Of a DNA stretch of 64,000 nucleotides, positions 9,376 to 20,900 are shown piece by piece (position 1 is the first letter of the stretch; each line of letters opens with the position of its first letter). The notes below the pieces were generated by a model. The model was not told where the DNA came from. It did no database searches and worked only from the letters and a program-made list of their open reading frames with translations. Source of the stretch: Pontibacter pudoricolor (GTDB taxonomy: Bacteria > Bacteroidota > Bacteroidia > Cytophagales > Hymenobacteraceae); NCBI RefSeq assembly GCF_010092985.1, contig NZ_CP048106.1:1302001-1366000 (forward strand), in the 5' to 3' direction. Position numbers and translations under genes: made by a program.

Positions 9376-10894
9376 CTGAAAGGGAAAAGTGATTATTTTG
9401 ATCGCTTTTCCCTTTTTCTTTTTCAGTCAAAAACGCCTGTATCTGGCTGGAAAGGGCGAAAAATCCATTTACTCTCTGGGTTCGATAACCATCATTTTCA
9501 CGGTCATAATATACGCCTTCGGGAAACACCATCGCTTGCAGCTGTTTTCTTGACTGCACATTTGCTTTGCCCCATGAATCTGAGATAGTTAGCGCTTTTC
9601 CCAGGCCCATTTTGATGAACTCTTTTGGGTTCGATAAGGCTGGCGCGCACTTTTCCAGATTCTGCTCGATTTCCAGCAGCTCAACCTTTAGCTCTGTGCT
9701 GAATTTAGTGAAGAGTTCTTTCTCAATTTCTCCAAACGCATATCTTCTTTCTAGGGTATCTAATTTCTTTTTCAGCTCGGTATGCTGTGTGGTCAAGCGC
9801 TTTTCTTCTGCCCTGCTCTCTTCTGTTAACTTGTAGTAAGTTTCTTCCATAATTTCGGCAAGCTTCAGCAAATAACGTGGATCTACTTCGAGTTCCGATA
9901 AAAAGCCTTCGTACAGGTTATGCAGCTTATTAGCGTTACGATTCAGCTTGCAGCCGATGGTATTGCACTTATAGTAGTGAATCTGCTTTTTCTTCATCTC
10001 GTAACCAGTCAGCGGCTTACGACAGCTACCACATTTGATATGATGTCTTAACGGCAATTCTTCATCTTCTTTCACCTGCGTGTAGCCATGCGCATTCTGC
10101 GCCTGCAGGCCGTTTACCTTTAGAAACAGTTGACGTGTTATTAGCGGCTCGTGCTTGCCTTCTACCACTTCGCCATCCTCCAGCAAGCCATGCGAGATCA
10201 AGCCGCAGTAGAAAGGGTTTCGAAAGAGCTTCGTAATGGTTTGGTTGTAGAGCACGAGCCCTTGTGCTTTCAGGTGTTTGATGATGTCAGTATTCGATAG
10301 CCCTTGCTCTGCCTTGAGCTGAAACGCCAGGCGTATGAGCTTCCCTGTTTTATTTGGCTTTAAGATGACTTCCTTACCTACAATCACTTTATCATAGCCC
10401 ATCGGAACCTTACCGACCCACAAACCCCGTCTAACACGCGCTTCCATGCCCGTCATACACTTTTCCCGGCGTAGGTCGTTATCGAACTGCGAAAATAGAA
10501 ACTGAATACCCTGCTGCAGTTTACCCGATGCCGTCATGGTATCGACTGGCTGTGTGACCGCTACTACGGCTATACCCATGCGGTTGAGCTCGTCTACAAT
10601 GCCAATGGCGGATGAGCCGGTACGCGAAAAGCGGTCGTGCGAGTAGACGATGATATAGCCTACCCGCAGCTTGCTTTTCTTCACAAACTCGAGCATTTTC
10701 TGAAATTCCTTCCGCTCGTCGGATTTCGCGCTTTCGTAGGTACCACCGAACTTCCCCACCACTTGATAGCCATGGCGCTCAGCATAGGCTGTGCAACGCT
10801 CTAATTGCGTCGAAAGACTTTGATTCGTCTCAGCCTGCTCTTTGGTTGATACACGGGTATAGATAATGGCTACCTTGCCGCGTGGTGCAGTTTT
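9338..10894 (-). pseudogene. Serine recombinase inserted at tRNA-Glu, start codon missing
   Basis: This is a resolvase/invertase-type site-specific recombinase. The catalytic N-terminal motif YTRVSTKEQ (catalytic Ser codon at 10847-10849) is followed by YSHDRFSRTG and LRREK. A Recombinase domain, a zinc ribbon (CGSCRKPLTG...CNTIGCKL) and a coiled coil follow. The C-terminal residues VVRRGIEPLLPE are encoded by the antisense strand of the tRNA-Glu 3' half, and the stop overlaps the anticodon. That is the usual footprint of an integrase that uses the tRNA as its attachment site. The frame is closed by TAG at 10895-10897 and no ATG/GTG/TTG precedes the catalytic serine. The first possible start (GTG, 10762) would remove the catalytic residues, so the copy looks broken at the 5' end. 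Confidence 0.8.
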
Positions 10895-10974
10895 CTAACT
10901 TCCTTTCCCTTCACGCCACATTGGGAGAGAAGAACTATTGCGGTGAGGCATGAGAAAAGTAGTTTATAATTCAT
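10870..10974 (-). pseudogene. 5' fragment of a lipoprotein gene joined to the recombinase
   Basis: A 34-codon frame begins MNYKLLFSCLTAIVLLSQCG, a typical lipoprotein signal peptide with lipobox cysteine. It runs out at a TAG in the sequence that begins the recombinase, in a different frame. It is best read as the severed start of a lipoprotein gene; a short genuine lipopeptide cannot be excluded. Confidence 0.5.
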
Positions 10975-11063
10975 TTTTTATAGTTTGTTTATTATACCCC
11001 TAAAACCGGATACACAAAATCATCCATTGATCTGCACAAATCATGGAACTTAGCAGCCAGTTA

Positions 11064-12149
11064 TTACTTCCCATAGTAGGTATAGCGGTAATAAAACGTC
11101 TCGCCAGGTTCCCCGCGCAGGCTCCTGCTGACTTCTTTTACCAGTAGTCCTTTGTCATTGTAGTAATAGTAAGTCAGGATTCCCACATTAGCACTGTACA
11201 CTTGCTTACTGGCAACCAGCAGGCCGCTAGCGTGCCGTTGGTAAGTGGTCTCCCTACCATAGGATATTTTTTTAACCAGGTGCCCCTTTGCATTGCAGGT
11301 AAAGGTTTTGTTTGGTTCCAACTCCCCTGTATACTGGCGTGCCAGCTTATCCATCACGGTACTATACCCATGCTTGGAGACTGTCTGTTGGCGCGCCTCC
11401 GGGTGTTGCTGAGTGTAGGCAAACAACATCGGCTCAAATTTCACATCCCCTGCTTCTGTAATCTTACCATTTTCTACTTTGGTGTAGGAGTAGTCTGATT
11501 CCCCCATCCCTTTCGGGGAAAAGGACAACTGATCTTCCCGCTGTATCTGGTTGCTAGAACCGACAGCATACGTGCGGGTTACTTCCCACGACGGACCTAA
11601 ATAATGAGGGTGGAGGTCCCGGGTTTCTTCATAGGTCGTGTCATTCTTTTCCCAGGTGCGTATCGTGCTAGTCTGCCACCACTCCTCTTTGGTGGCATCC
11701 CAGGTGTATTTACCGGCAGCTTCGCTTCCGGAGGCAATCATACGCTTTCTCGAAGCAGGCCTCCACACAATCCCTTCCCTGCCAGAGGTAGCGGTTTGAT
11801 TCGCAGCTAGATCATACATCGTGGTTACTACTAGTTTTCCTTGCGTATCATATTCTGTATCTACTCTTCTGCTGATTTTATCGCCAAACGCTGTTTCCAG
11901 CCTGGTTACAAGACCACTTTTGTTCAGCAACTGATAGGAAACCAATTGCTTGGTGCGGGTCACTGTTTTGTTATTGGACTGCTCCTCCTCAATGAAGACC
12001 TCTTTTACACCTTTGCTTTTATAGAGTTTAGCTAATTCCTGCCCATAAACCGGGTCAAGTTCCTGTGCCTCGTTGACGCTGGGGTTGCAGGCATATAAAA
12101 GAATAGTAGCCCACAAGGCCAAGTATTTAGGTTTTAGGGTGAAAGTCAT
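11064..12149 (-). CDS. Lipoprotein with YD-like repeats
   Basis: The 361-residue protein has a lipoprotein signal (lipobox LLYAC, Cys near residue 21), so it is probably anchored to a membrane facing the periplasm or surface. Repeated YxxxGxLVxxxxY-type segments (for example YDTQGKLVVTTMYD, YNDKGLLVKEV and NAKGHLVKKISYG) resemble the short strand repeats of RHS/YD-type or MORN-like proteins. There is no catalytic motif. It heads a run of minus-strand exported proteins beside the recombinase. No specific function is recognised. Confidence 0.65.
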   Translation of the reverse strand: MTFTLKPKYLALWATILLYACNPSVNEAQELDPVYGQELAKLYKSKGVKEVFIEEEQSNNKTVTRTKQLVSYQLLNKSGLVTRLETAFGDKISRRVDTEYDTQGKLVVTTMYDLAANQTATSGREGIVWRPASRKRMIASGSEAAGKYTWDATKEEWWQTSTIRTWEKNDTTYEETRDLHPHYLGPSWEVTRTYAVGSSNQIQREDQLSFSPKGMGESDYSYTKVENGKITEAGDVKFEPMLFAYTQQHPEARQQTVSKHGYSTVMDKLARQYTGELEPNKTFTCNAKGHLVKKISYGRETTYQRHASGLLVASKQVYSANVGILTYYYYNDKGLLVKEVSRSLRGEPGETFYYRYTYYGK

Positions 12150-12280
12150 GAATTTTTTAAAATGAAGATCACTTATTTCGATTCCAGGAGCATTTCTTAT
12201 TTATTTTTTCAACTGCTATGATACTTGGAGTCTTTTCTATCTTTGATCAGCCAGGCCTGCAGCGGCCGCTGCAAGCCTGG

Positions 12281-12997
12281 CTAGTTTACTGGCAAGAATG
12301 CATTTCCAGAAAGGCCGGCTTCCCCAGATGCAGCCATGCCATCCCCCTCACCCTGTTCTGTTTCCCAAAGCAGCTTTTCTACTCTTGCATAATCCTTGAT
12401 CACCTTCATTGTTATCAGGGCTAGCGGTATGCCCACCAGGTTTCCAAACATGCTGGCCACAGTGGCGTTTGTCAGCCCTTCCAATGTTTCACTATTCATG
12501 TAAGAACGAAACAAGATCTGTCCGAGAAAATTACTAAAGATCCACAGCGCCCACCACGAGCCCAAATAAGTAGTCTTTAAGGCATACTCCTGCCCAAACG
12601 CAGCAAGCATCCTGCTGGTATCCAGATACAGTTCTCGCATAATCTGGTATGGCCGGTAAAGGCACAAAATAGGCACAAACCAACTACCTAATGCCCACCC
12701 ATCCGAGAAGGAATTTGCTCCTGTACGCTGCTGCAGGTTATAATAGGCCCTTCTAAACCAAAGCACGAAGGCCAAACCGGATCCGGCAAACAGCAGGAAA
12801 TAAATACCTGCCACAAGCTGCTCCCTGGCATCGTTTGCTGCCATCGCCTCTTCTGAAAATATACCCGAGGCCGCATCTTCAAGCAAGGTATACTGTAAAT
12901 AGCTGGAGTAGAAGGCGAGCACTTCGGCAGCCAGCACGCCTCCTATCAAGGCAATGGCCATTTTGGCTCGTTGCCCGTTTGGTTTAGTTAAGGTCAT
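12281..12997 (-). CDS. DUF4328 domain membrane protein
   Basis: The 238-residue protein has about five hydrophobic helices. The diagnostic DUF4328 stretch is seen at residues 85-120: WFRRAYYNLQQ followed by DGWALGSWFVPILCLYRPYQ. Role unknown; an inner membrane protein is expected. The gene follows a lipoprotein gene (13028-13645) on the same strand by about 30 bases and could be co-transcribed with it. Confidence 0.8.
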   Translation of the reverse strand: MTLTKPNGQRAKMAIALIGGVLAAEVLAFYSSYLQYTLLEDAASGIFSEEAMAANDAREQLVAGIYFLLFAGSGLAFVLWFRRAYYNLQQRTGANSFSDGWALGSWFVPILCLYRPYQIMRELYLDTSRMLAAFGQEYALKTTYLGSWWALWIFSNFLGQILFRSYMNSETLEGLTNATVASMFGNLVGIPLALITMKVIKDYARVEKLLWETEQGEGDGMAASGEAGLSGNAFLPVN

Positions 12998-13027
12998 CTT
13001 GGAGGTGTAATTAAAACAAGCAGGCTT

Positions 13028-13645
13028 TTACTTGATGTCGTAGCTTAGCAATGGTCTGGATTCCATACCGACAAATTCGGAAAAGATAAGCCCTACCCCT
13101 TTAGCGTAATAGTAATTGGTTGTAATGGGCTCCATCACCTCATAGCCCATGTAGGTGTAGGAGGAGACCATTTCCACATGAATCACCTCTTTGTAGGAAT
13201 TTCCTTCGACCGTTTTGGCCATACCTTTAGCTTTGATGGCAAAGGCCATCTTAGTATTTATACCATTTACCACCATGGCTACTTCCCAGGTGCCACCCAC
13301 GGGCAAGTGCTCTTTTAGCATTGGGATGGGCTCTTGAGGGATATTGGGCTGGAAAGCAACCTGGGTATACACGCCATTTTCTTTATGCAGGTAGGACACA
13401 TTCACTTGTGATCCTGCGCGCGCTTCGATCTTGGTGTAGGTTTTACCGTCAATGACTTTGGTTTCGCCCGTAGCGATGCAGGTATAGGGCGTTTTACCGC
13501 CGTAGTTCCAGGTGCTGCCTTTGGTAGAAGGAATATAGTCCGCAGCCGCTTCGGATGCAGGTTGGGCTGCTTCGTCTTTATCGCCGCAGGAAATTAGGGT
13601 ACCCAGGCACAGGCACCAGATCAGCAAGTAATTAAGTTTGTTCAT
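13028..13645 (-). CDS. Hypothetical lipoprotein
   Basis: The 205-residue protein begins with a lipoprotein signal (LGTLISCGDK, Cys about residue 20) and continues as a beta-rich domain. It starts with a DYIPSTKGSTWNYGG pattern that is common in secreted Bacteroidota proteins of unknown function. It is upstream of the DUF4328 gene. Confidence 0.7.
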   Translation of the reverse strand: MNKLNYLLIWCLCLGTLISCGDKDEAAQPASEAAADYIPSTKGSTWNYGGKTPYTCIATGETKVIDGKTYTKIEARAGSQVNVSYLHKENGVYTQVAFQPNIPQEPIPMLKEHLPVGGTWEVAMVVNGINTKMAFAIKAKGMAKTVEGNSYKEVIHVEMVSSYTYMGYEVMEPITTNYYYAKGVGLIFSEFVGMESRPLLSYDIK

Positions 13646-13963
13646 GTTAGTGTAGTTAGTGGAGCTCTAAAGTTAATATAAAAGAGTATATAACAAAAGA
13701 TGAATATACTATTTACACTATACTATTTAACCCTCCCTAACCGGACGTTTGTTCTTTACATCCATCCTTATCAACTTACATCCTCTAGTCGGGGCAACTG
13801 TTCTTTTACTTAATTTTACCAGAATTCAAGGTAGGACAAGGCAAACTGCTTAATGTCTTTTAACGATCACGTTTCACCAAGCAAGTTCTTGTTCGGTTAT
13901 CAAGTACTTGTGTAAGGTCTGGGGGCAGTGCAGCGATTGGATTAAATGAAATGTCCCTATTAA

Positions 13964-13996
13964 TTAAAAAAGACCAGCTATAGCTGGTCTTTTTAA
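13964..13996. terminator. Palindromic terminator
   Basis: TTAAAAAAGACCAGCTA and TAGCTGGTCTTTTTAA form a hairpin centred on AGCTATAGCT, just past the stop of the gene ending at 14012. It can serve both strands. Confidence 0.8.
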
Positions 13997-14011
13997 TGGG
14001 GTAGAGAAGAA

Positions 14012-15588
14012 TTATTTATTCAATTTAACTAGCTTCATCTCTAATTTCGAGGCTTCTACTTCGTTATTGAGTACCAATACATAGCCAGGTTTGGCGGGAT
14101 ACACATACGAGCGTATTCCTTTTGCCAATGTCAGCTTCATTTTATCTGTTACAGGAGCAGCTTCTCCAGAATAGATGATGTTAACCAACGTCTTCTCGTC
14201 TACCTTGCTGTTCTTTACATCTCTATAGTTAAGATAAGCCGTATTAAAGCTGATCTGATCTTTCTCGAACTGTGTGAACTGATAGTCAAAGCCTCCTGTC
14301 ATATTGATTACATGTCCGATTAAACCGGCACCATAGAAACCTGATCCTGGGATAAGGGCCAGTCTGTCTGGTCCTTTTCAAAAAAGCTAACTTTATCGAT
14401 TTTATGATCAGCATTCAGGGAATAGATCATCATGTTGCCGATTACTCCTTTTGCAGTACTTGTACCGCCCCCCATGACAGCAAGTGCGATGCCCACACCA
14501 TCTGCTTTTACCTTGTATTGTTCTGCTACGATGTGCTGCTTTCCATCCGCGCTTCTGATGATTTTGTGTACAAAGTTGACAAACCCTTCCTCTATGCTTT
14601 TCTTCGCCGCTGCGGGCAGCAAGGGATTAATATCTTTGCTCCAGCTATAAAACTGCTTTCCTTTTTCTTTACCGTCCGTACCCACTCGCTTCACATAGAA
14701 GCCCTGACTCTTGTTTATCAAAGGTTTGTCTTCTAAAGCATAATACTCTCCCATGGCCACAAACTCTTTGTTAACTTCATCAAAAGTAAAAGAGCTAAGT
14801 GATAGTTGTTCCTTGCTATCATTTTCAATGGCTATGTCAAACAAGGTCTTGCCTGTTTTTATATCAATGGCTACCATGGAAAAAGAGAGCTTTTTAGACA
14901 TCATGCCGGGTCTGCGGGCAAGGGTGGCCAACACATAGTTATCTGTTACTTCATTGATCAGGACAGATTCATACTCCATCGACTTTTCATCCGACTTACT
15001 GGTCCACAATAAGTTGAGTTTATTGTCAAACATTTCAAGCGAATAACCTTTTATCATGCCCGTAAACCCGTTCTTGATAAACCCTTTTCCCGGCACAGCA
15101 TAGAGGTTCAATCCTCCCATCGCTTTGTTATCTCCATTACCAGGCATCTGGATTTCCTGGCCTGCCATCTGCATGTCTGTCTTTGAAATATCTTCAAAGC
15201 GTTTTGAAGCTATTTTTGTAAGCGATTTGTCAAAGACGTCTAACTCAAGGCTTCTTGATTTTGCGTTATAGAAATAGAAGCCGAAAGCCTCCCCGTTGTA
15301 GGCGCTTCGGATCAGATGTGTGACATGGCGCTCTTTGGGAATCAGCACTGTTTTTACTTTCTGCAGGTTCTGGTCATAGAAGTCGAGCCCAAAGTTGTCG
15401 TTTTTCTTATCGGCTTTATCTGCCCGATAAAACATGGTGTAGCCTTTTACTTCGCTCCCATCATAAATAGGCGTCAAGGCTTTTTTACTAAAACCTTTAA
15501 ACCCGGTCAGGGTTTGGGTTTGTCCATAGCTTGCAAGGGTACTTAGTACAAAGAAGCAGGTTAATAAAATGTGTAAAGATTTCTTCAT
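14012..15588 (-). pseudogene. Exported protein, about 525 residues, broken by one frameshift
   Basis: The first part (14320-15588) has a signal peptide (to about residue 22) and no recognised domain; it resembles Bacteroidota periplasmic proteins of unknown function. It shifts frame near 14375-14378, where the minus strand reads GAAAAGGACC. One more A would continue as EKGPDRLALIPGSGFYGAG and join the downstream frame, which ends VKLNK at 14012. Length plus one base is exactly 526 codons. No internal start is needed. It may be a real frameshift, a recoding site or a sequencing error in a short homopolymer. Confidence 0.75.
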
Positions 15589-15615
15589 AAAAAATGATTA
15601 AGTTGGAAAATGCGA

Positions 15616-17115
15616 TTAAGGTAGTTCAGAAAAAATAGCAGCCTGCAGCCTGCCTAGCTTGAAGCGGGAAGTGTAGGCATTCTTTGCCTCTGCCGCTGCG
15701 CTAACATCGTCCTGCAACCTCGCCAGGGCATAGCGTGCGGCCAAGGTGTATTCATCTGTGGCTGAACGAAGCGGAGCAGCTTCATGAAAGCACTGACTTA
15801 AGTTTTTGTATGCTGAGGTTTCAAGAGACCCAAACAGCCGAATTAGCTGGTTGAAACTTTCAGGCTGGCTTGGAGACTCCACCGATAGGATCTCGGAGAA
15901 GGTATGCGCTTTTAAGTGTTGCTGCATCGCATACAGACTCAGCATCACTATTCCTCTCAGGTAATTACTTTCCGGGTGCTGCTGCAGCTGCAGCAACGCT
16001 TTGTAGGCAGCATAGTCATAATTTTGGGCATCAAACCAGCTTTGCAGGGCTTCCCTTTGGCATATAGCTTTCACCTTGTTATCACCTTCTGCTTCAATAG
16101 CTGCCCCAGTAGCAGGCATGCTTCGCTCGAGTTCCGCAATAAAGCGCAAGCGTTTGTCTATATCGGGATGCGTCTGCAAGGTGTCTTTGTTGGAAGCAAA
16201 AGGAGATTCATCAGACACAGCACCAAAGATTGACGTCTCTTTGCCTGACTTTATATAAGTATCAAGGGTAAAGTTTGGGCATCCAAAGAACGTGTTTAAG
16301 TTTAAGTTTAAGTTTAGGTTTGGTACCGCTGCTGGATCATCTACACGAGCTAAAATTTTTAAAGCGGTAGCAGCCTGTCCAGGATCATAGTTCGTTTTGG
16401 TAAACAACAGGAAGCCCACTGAGTCTGCTTGCTTTTCTAAAGAACGCTTGTGATATAGATGACTCAGGGATTTCTCTTCAAAAAAGGTAGCTATCTTAGC
16501 TGACCTGTTATACTTTTCGCGTGCTAGCTGACTATACTGTTTTTTAAACGCTTTACTATGCACAGTCTCCAGATATTCTACTATTCCCTGCTCCATATGC
16601 TTTAGCTTAACATGAGCAAGTTCATGGCAAAGGATAAAAGCTATCTGGCTTTCATTCTCCAATTCAGCCAGCAAGCCGATGTTGAAAAAGATCGTCCCAT
16701 CGGCCAGGGCATAGGCATTTTCGATTGGGCTTTTGGTGAGGACAAGGGTAGCTTTTCCTTCCATCTCTTTATTGGCATGCAGTACCTTGTTAAAGATACC
16801 TTGCAGATAGGGAGCTATAATGGTATCCAGTATGGCCTGCTGTCGAACAATTTGATAGCTGTTTTTTGCACTGCTTTCTACAATTTCTAAAAAATCCTTC
16901 CTATAAGCAGCACTTACATTCGGCGGCACTGTCAGCCGTTGCCGCATGGTTTGGGCATGTGTTGAAGCAAGGGAATGCACCTGGGAAGTATCAGCAGAAT
17001 AGTACGGTAAATATTCCTGCTTCTGTGCCTGGCAAGGTGACACGGCCAGGAGTAAAAGAAAGCAGCAGCACAGAAAGAAACTACTTAGGGTAGTTCGATA
17101 GGAGGCTAAAAGCAT
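15616..17115 (-). CDS. M48 family zinc metalloprotease, exported
   Basis: The 499-residue protein has a signal peptide (to about residue 31). A peptidase M48 domain carries HELAHVKLKH near residue 164 (zinc ligands His, His and catalytic Glu) and the downstream EKQADSVGFLLF segment that supplies the third ligand. The C-terminal 200 residues are helical, as in BepA-like M48 proteins with TPR-type tails. It probably acts in the periplasm on envelope proteins. An LN dipeptide run near residues 270-278 comes from a TTTAAG tandem repeat (16295-16312). It lies just upstream of the frameshifted exported protein on the same strand. Confidence 0.85.
   Translation of the reverse strand: MLLASYRTTLSSFFLCCCFLLLLAVSPCQAQKQEYLPYYSADTSQVHSLASTHAQTMRQRLTVPPNVSAAYRKDFLEIVESSAKNSYQIVRQQAILDTIIAPYLQGIFNKVLHANKEMEGKATLVLTKSPIENAYALADGTIFFNIGLLAELENESQIAFILCHELAHVKLKHMEQGIVEYLETVHSKAFKKQYSQLAREKYNRSAKIATFFEEKSLSHLYHKRSLEKQADSVGFLLFTKTNYDPGQAATALKILARVDDPAAVPNLNLNLNLNTFFGCPNFTLDTYIKSGKETSIFGAVSDESPFASNKDTLQTHPDIDKRLRFIAELERSMPATGAAIEAEGDNKVKAICQREALQSWFDAQNYDYAAYKALLQLQQHPESNYLRGIVMLSLYAMQQHLKAHTFSEILSVESPSQPESFNQLIRLFGSLETSAYKNLSQCFHEAAPLRSATDEYTLAARYALARLQDDVSAAAEAKNAYTSRFKLGRLQAAIFSELP
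16295..16318. repeat. Hexamer tandem repeat inside the M48 protease gene
   Basis: TTTAAG occurs three times and is followed by TTTAGG, encoding alternating Leu-Asn. Such repeats can change copy number by 6 bases without a frameshift. Confidence 0.8.
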
Positions 17116-17985
17116 TTGAGTTTGTTTTCGGGCAGGACAAAGTAATAAAAAAAAATGAGTATCTGCCTTACTTTAAGGTTAATAAGTATAATTTTTTCCT
17201 GTATTTCTAGAAACCTGATGCCGAAAGCCCAGTTAAAGCGGTCTCAAGCACCTTTTGGTCATGTAACAAGCTACATTCTTTCCTATTCAAGCTTGTTGAA
17301 TCATACCTTAAAAGTACAAAAGCTTTAACCCACTGCACCCTACGCCCCGTGTTATAGCTATTATAAATGAAAGCATGTTTGGTACATTTGTTACAAGGAA
17401 AACAATGTAGAGGTCTAAGTAAACAGTGGCCTTAGTGCTATTGATTCAACCCAATGTACATCACTAAAAACTTGTTCAGATACTAATTCGTGAAATACCT
17501 TATCGATCAATTTAATATGGTTTCTACTAGGGTGTTTTATGGTTTCAATGCAAGGTTCAACAAGAGCACCTTCAGATTCATTTTGTCGCTATCCTTATGG
17601 CTGTAAACTGATGAAGCTGATGTTGTTATTTCCACGGGTTATTTAGCACACCATTAAAGCTAACACTTCGAATAGGTTGTATTCCAGGCATAGTAACACT
17701 CTACTTCATTACAGCAACCAATGGATAGAAATTAAGCATTTTAGTAGCCAACATGTCCCAAATAATTGTAGACTCTCATGCTAACCTTGGCATTGGGTGC
17801 CCTAACGTATCTAATGCTTATAAAAAACCAAGCCTAATGCAGTACCAAACATTTAAGCTTGATGCATCTTGCTTACCCCCTAGCTTTTAAGAGATTAGAA
17901 AACCTATTTCTCTTGATTCTCTATATTAAATTAGTACTATATTCTTATTAAAGAGTAACTTCGTATTTTCTTATTGTAAACTTTT
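17116..17985. other. Intergenic region of about 870 bases, nothing recognised
   Basis: This A/T-rich stretch lies between divergently oriented genes. I see no long open frame, tRNA or clear IS relic, and no CTATAG motif. It should contain the promoters of the M48 gene and the T9SS cargo gene, but no clear TTG/TAnnTTTG pair was found. Confidence 0.5.
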
Positions 17986-20900
17986 ATGAAAACAAAACTA
18001 CTCCTTTTAGTACATGCCCTGCTTACACTAACCCTTTCAAGTGCTTCTGCTCAATGGAAATGGCTAAACCCTGAACCCTCTGGAAATACAGGTCAAAGCA
18101 TTACTTTTACCGATGCTCAAAATGGCTTTATTCTGAGCGGCACACAGCTACTGCAAACACAGGATGCGGGCATTACCTGGAGCGTAAAGCAAGAAATTGC
18201 ATCAAGTAACGAAATTCGTTTTAAGGACAATGCAGGCTATATTGTTGGTAATAACGGGTATGTTCTCCAAACCCTTAACCAGGGCGAATTCTGGCAGAAA
18301 CTAGCTGTGAATACACAGGAAAACATAAATACTGTAAATATTCTACACGCTGACACCATCTACCTAACAAGCAATAAGAGCCTTCTGAAGTCAACAGATG
18401 GTGGAGCAAATTGGAACATTGTTACTATCCAGGCACCGAATACGAGTCCCCTTACCGTAACTAAATCCTTCTTCCTCAACTCTAAGGTAGGCCATGCTGT
18501 TTGTAACAATGGCTACATCCTCAAAACAATTAACGGGGGAACTAGCTGGTATGTAACCGAATCAGTTAACTTCTTCCCTGCTGGTTATTTCACCGTCTAT
18601 TTTGTCAATAGTAAAGTCGGTTTTGCGTCTAGAGCGCATAGTGCCATTCTTAAAACAACAGATGGTGGTGAATCCTGGTTTGAACTTCCAAATACAACAG
18701 ATGCGATTTATTCTTTCTCCTTCTTAACTGAAAGCATTGGCTACATTACCGGAGATCATGGAGTAATTCATAAAACTACCGACGGTGGGGCAACATGGCA
18801 ATGGGTTGGTTTCCAAAATGGACGCATCGCAGGTTCTTCTATGTATGGCATCCACTTTACAGATGAAAATGTAGGATATGCGACCGGCATGCGAGGAAGA
18901 ATCATAAAAACCACAGATGGGGGTAAGACCTGGAAAGAAAACTCCTTTACATATAACAACATCAACGATATGCACTTCCCGACCAATACGACGGGATATG
19001 CATTAGGGAGCGAACTCTACAAGACAACAGATAAGGGCGAAAATTGGACAACTATAAACACAGGATTGGATGAGAGTTACCATTACTACAGATTAGCCCA
19101 ATTTTTTTCAGCGGATACAGGCTATGTTGTGACCCATCAAGGTTTGTATAGCAACAGTGTTGACCAGCTTCTGAGGACAAATGATGGTGGAACTACATGG
19201 ACAAAATTAAAACTGCATACTTATGGAATCAGGATTTCGTCAATGCATTTCCTTAATCAGCAGATCGGCTATGTCTGTACTGATTCCTGGACCGGGAATG
19301 GCTTTTTGAAAACTATTAACGGAGGCGTGACCTGGCAGAAGGTTTCCGGTTTTACCGGCGCAAAAAAGATCCATTTTATCAATATGAATCAGGGCGTTGC
19401 TATCCGTTATGGTGATCTGTACACAACAACTGATGGCGGAATAAACTGGATAAAAGTCCATGAGGTATATGGTGACTTCACAGACATTAGTTTTGTGGAT
19501 GAAAAGGTTGGCTATATTTCAGCTGAATACAATACTGTTTTAAAAACAGAGGACGGGGGCAGCACGTGGACGGAACTAAAAACCGAATATGACCACTTGC
19601 AAACGATTGCATTTTATAACGCAAACATTGGGTATGTTACGGGTGAATATGGCAGAAACTTTAAGACTTCGGATGGAGGCTTAACGTGGCAGTCCTTTGA
19701 TATACCACATGGCATAACAAACTTATCTATCACAAAGGATAAAGACATCTTTGGTTCAGGTTTCTCAGGAAGAATTTTAAAAGGCGCACTCTCCTATGAA
19801 GAATATGTGCTGAATGCTCTTACGGCTTCAGAACTTGCTGCAGATGGCGCAACCCTAACTGCTATCGCAGCCTCTAATGGAGATCCTTTGACCAATATTA
19901 AAATCGAATATGGTGTTGCTGGATCACTTGACAAAAGCATTAACCTTACACCTACTGATGTATCTCCTAATACTTCGAAAAAGTTTAAGCTTAGCGTAGG
20001 TGATTTGCAACCAAATACGACATATTACTATCGAGTAAAAGCATTATATAAAGGTGTAGAGGTAACGAGCCAACTTGTAAAGTTTTCTACATTGCCTGCC
20101 TTCACTATAAACATGGATTACACATACTATCCTTCTTCAAATGAGGCTAAAGTTAGTTGCCAAGTAACCTCTCAGCTAGGAGAAATAACGAACATACAGT
20201 TTGAATATGCTAACAATCAAACATTTGAAAACGCGACCTATGTACATGCTACGCCCAATGTTGTCGCAAGCAAAACATCTTCCCACGTAAGCGCACAACT
20301 CCAGCGGCTAGAACCAGCTACACGGTATTTTGTCCGGTTAAAGATCAATTCCTTTGGTAAGGTTTACTACAGCAGCCCGACCGCTTTCTATACAAAACCA
20401 GAATACGTTATCAACATGCAGCCTCCAGTTGTATCTGCTACTGATATTAAATGGACTGCCAGAATTGATGCTAATAAAGATGCGATAACAGATATAGTTT
20501 TTGAGTATGGCAAAACACTTAGTTTTGGCAACCAAGTCGCTTCAACTCCCAATTCTGTCCTTAAAGATAGATGGCAGGCACAAGTACAAGTTACTTTAGC
20601 GGAGCTTGATCGAAATGCCATCTATTACTATAGAATAAAAGCCAAGCAGACGGGTAAAGTGATTTACAGCGCTGTAAATTTATTCAAAGCAACCGGAGGA
20701 GTACTTGTTGAGACCAGTAAAGCTGAAAATATCACGGGTGCCAGTGCGCTATTAACCGGCCTTGTTGCTCCACAAGGTAGCCTTATAAGTAATTTACAGT
20801 TTGAATATGGGGAAACAGATGCCTTAGGTAATTCTCTTCCTGCTGCTCCAAATTATTTGTATAGCGCAACTACTTCCAATGTGAAAGCTGAGGTGCGATC

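Noticed and set aside
16289..16322. TTTAAG repeats considered as a CRISPR-like or regulatory array
   Set aside because: The repeats are adjacent hexamers without spacers inside a coding region and simply encode Leu-Asn; no CRISPR array or cas gene is present in the window.
17116..17985. Possible degraded gene in the 870-base gap
   Set aside because: No frame on either strand gives recognisable protein segments; treated as non-coding.
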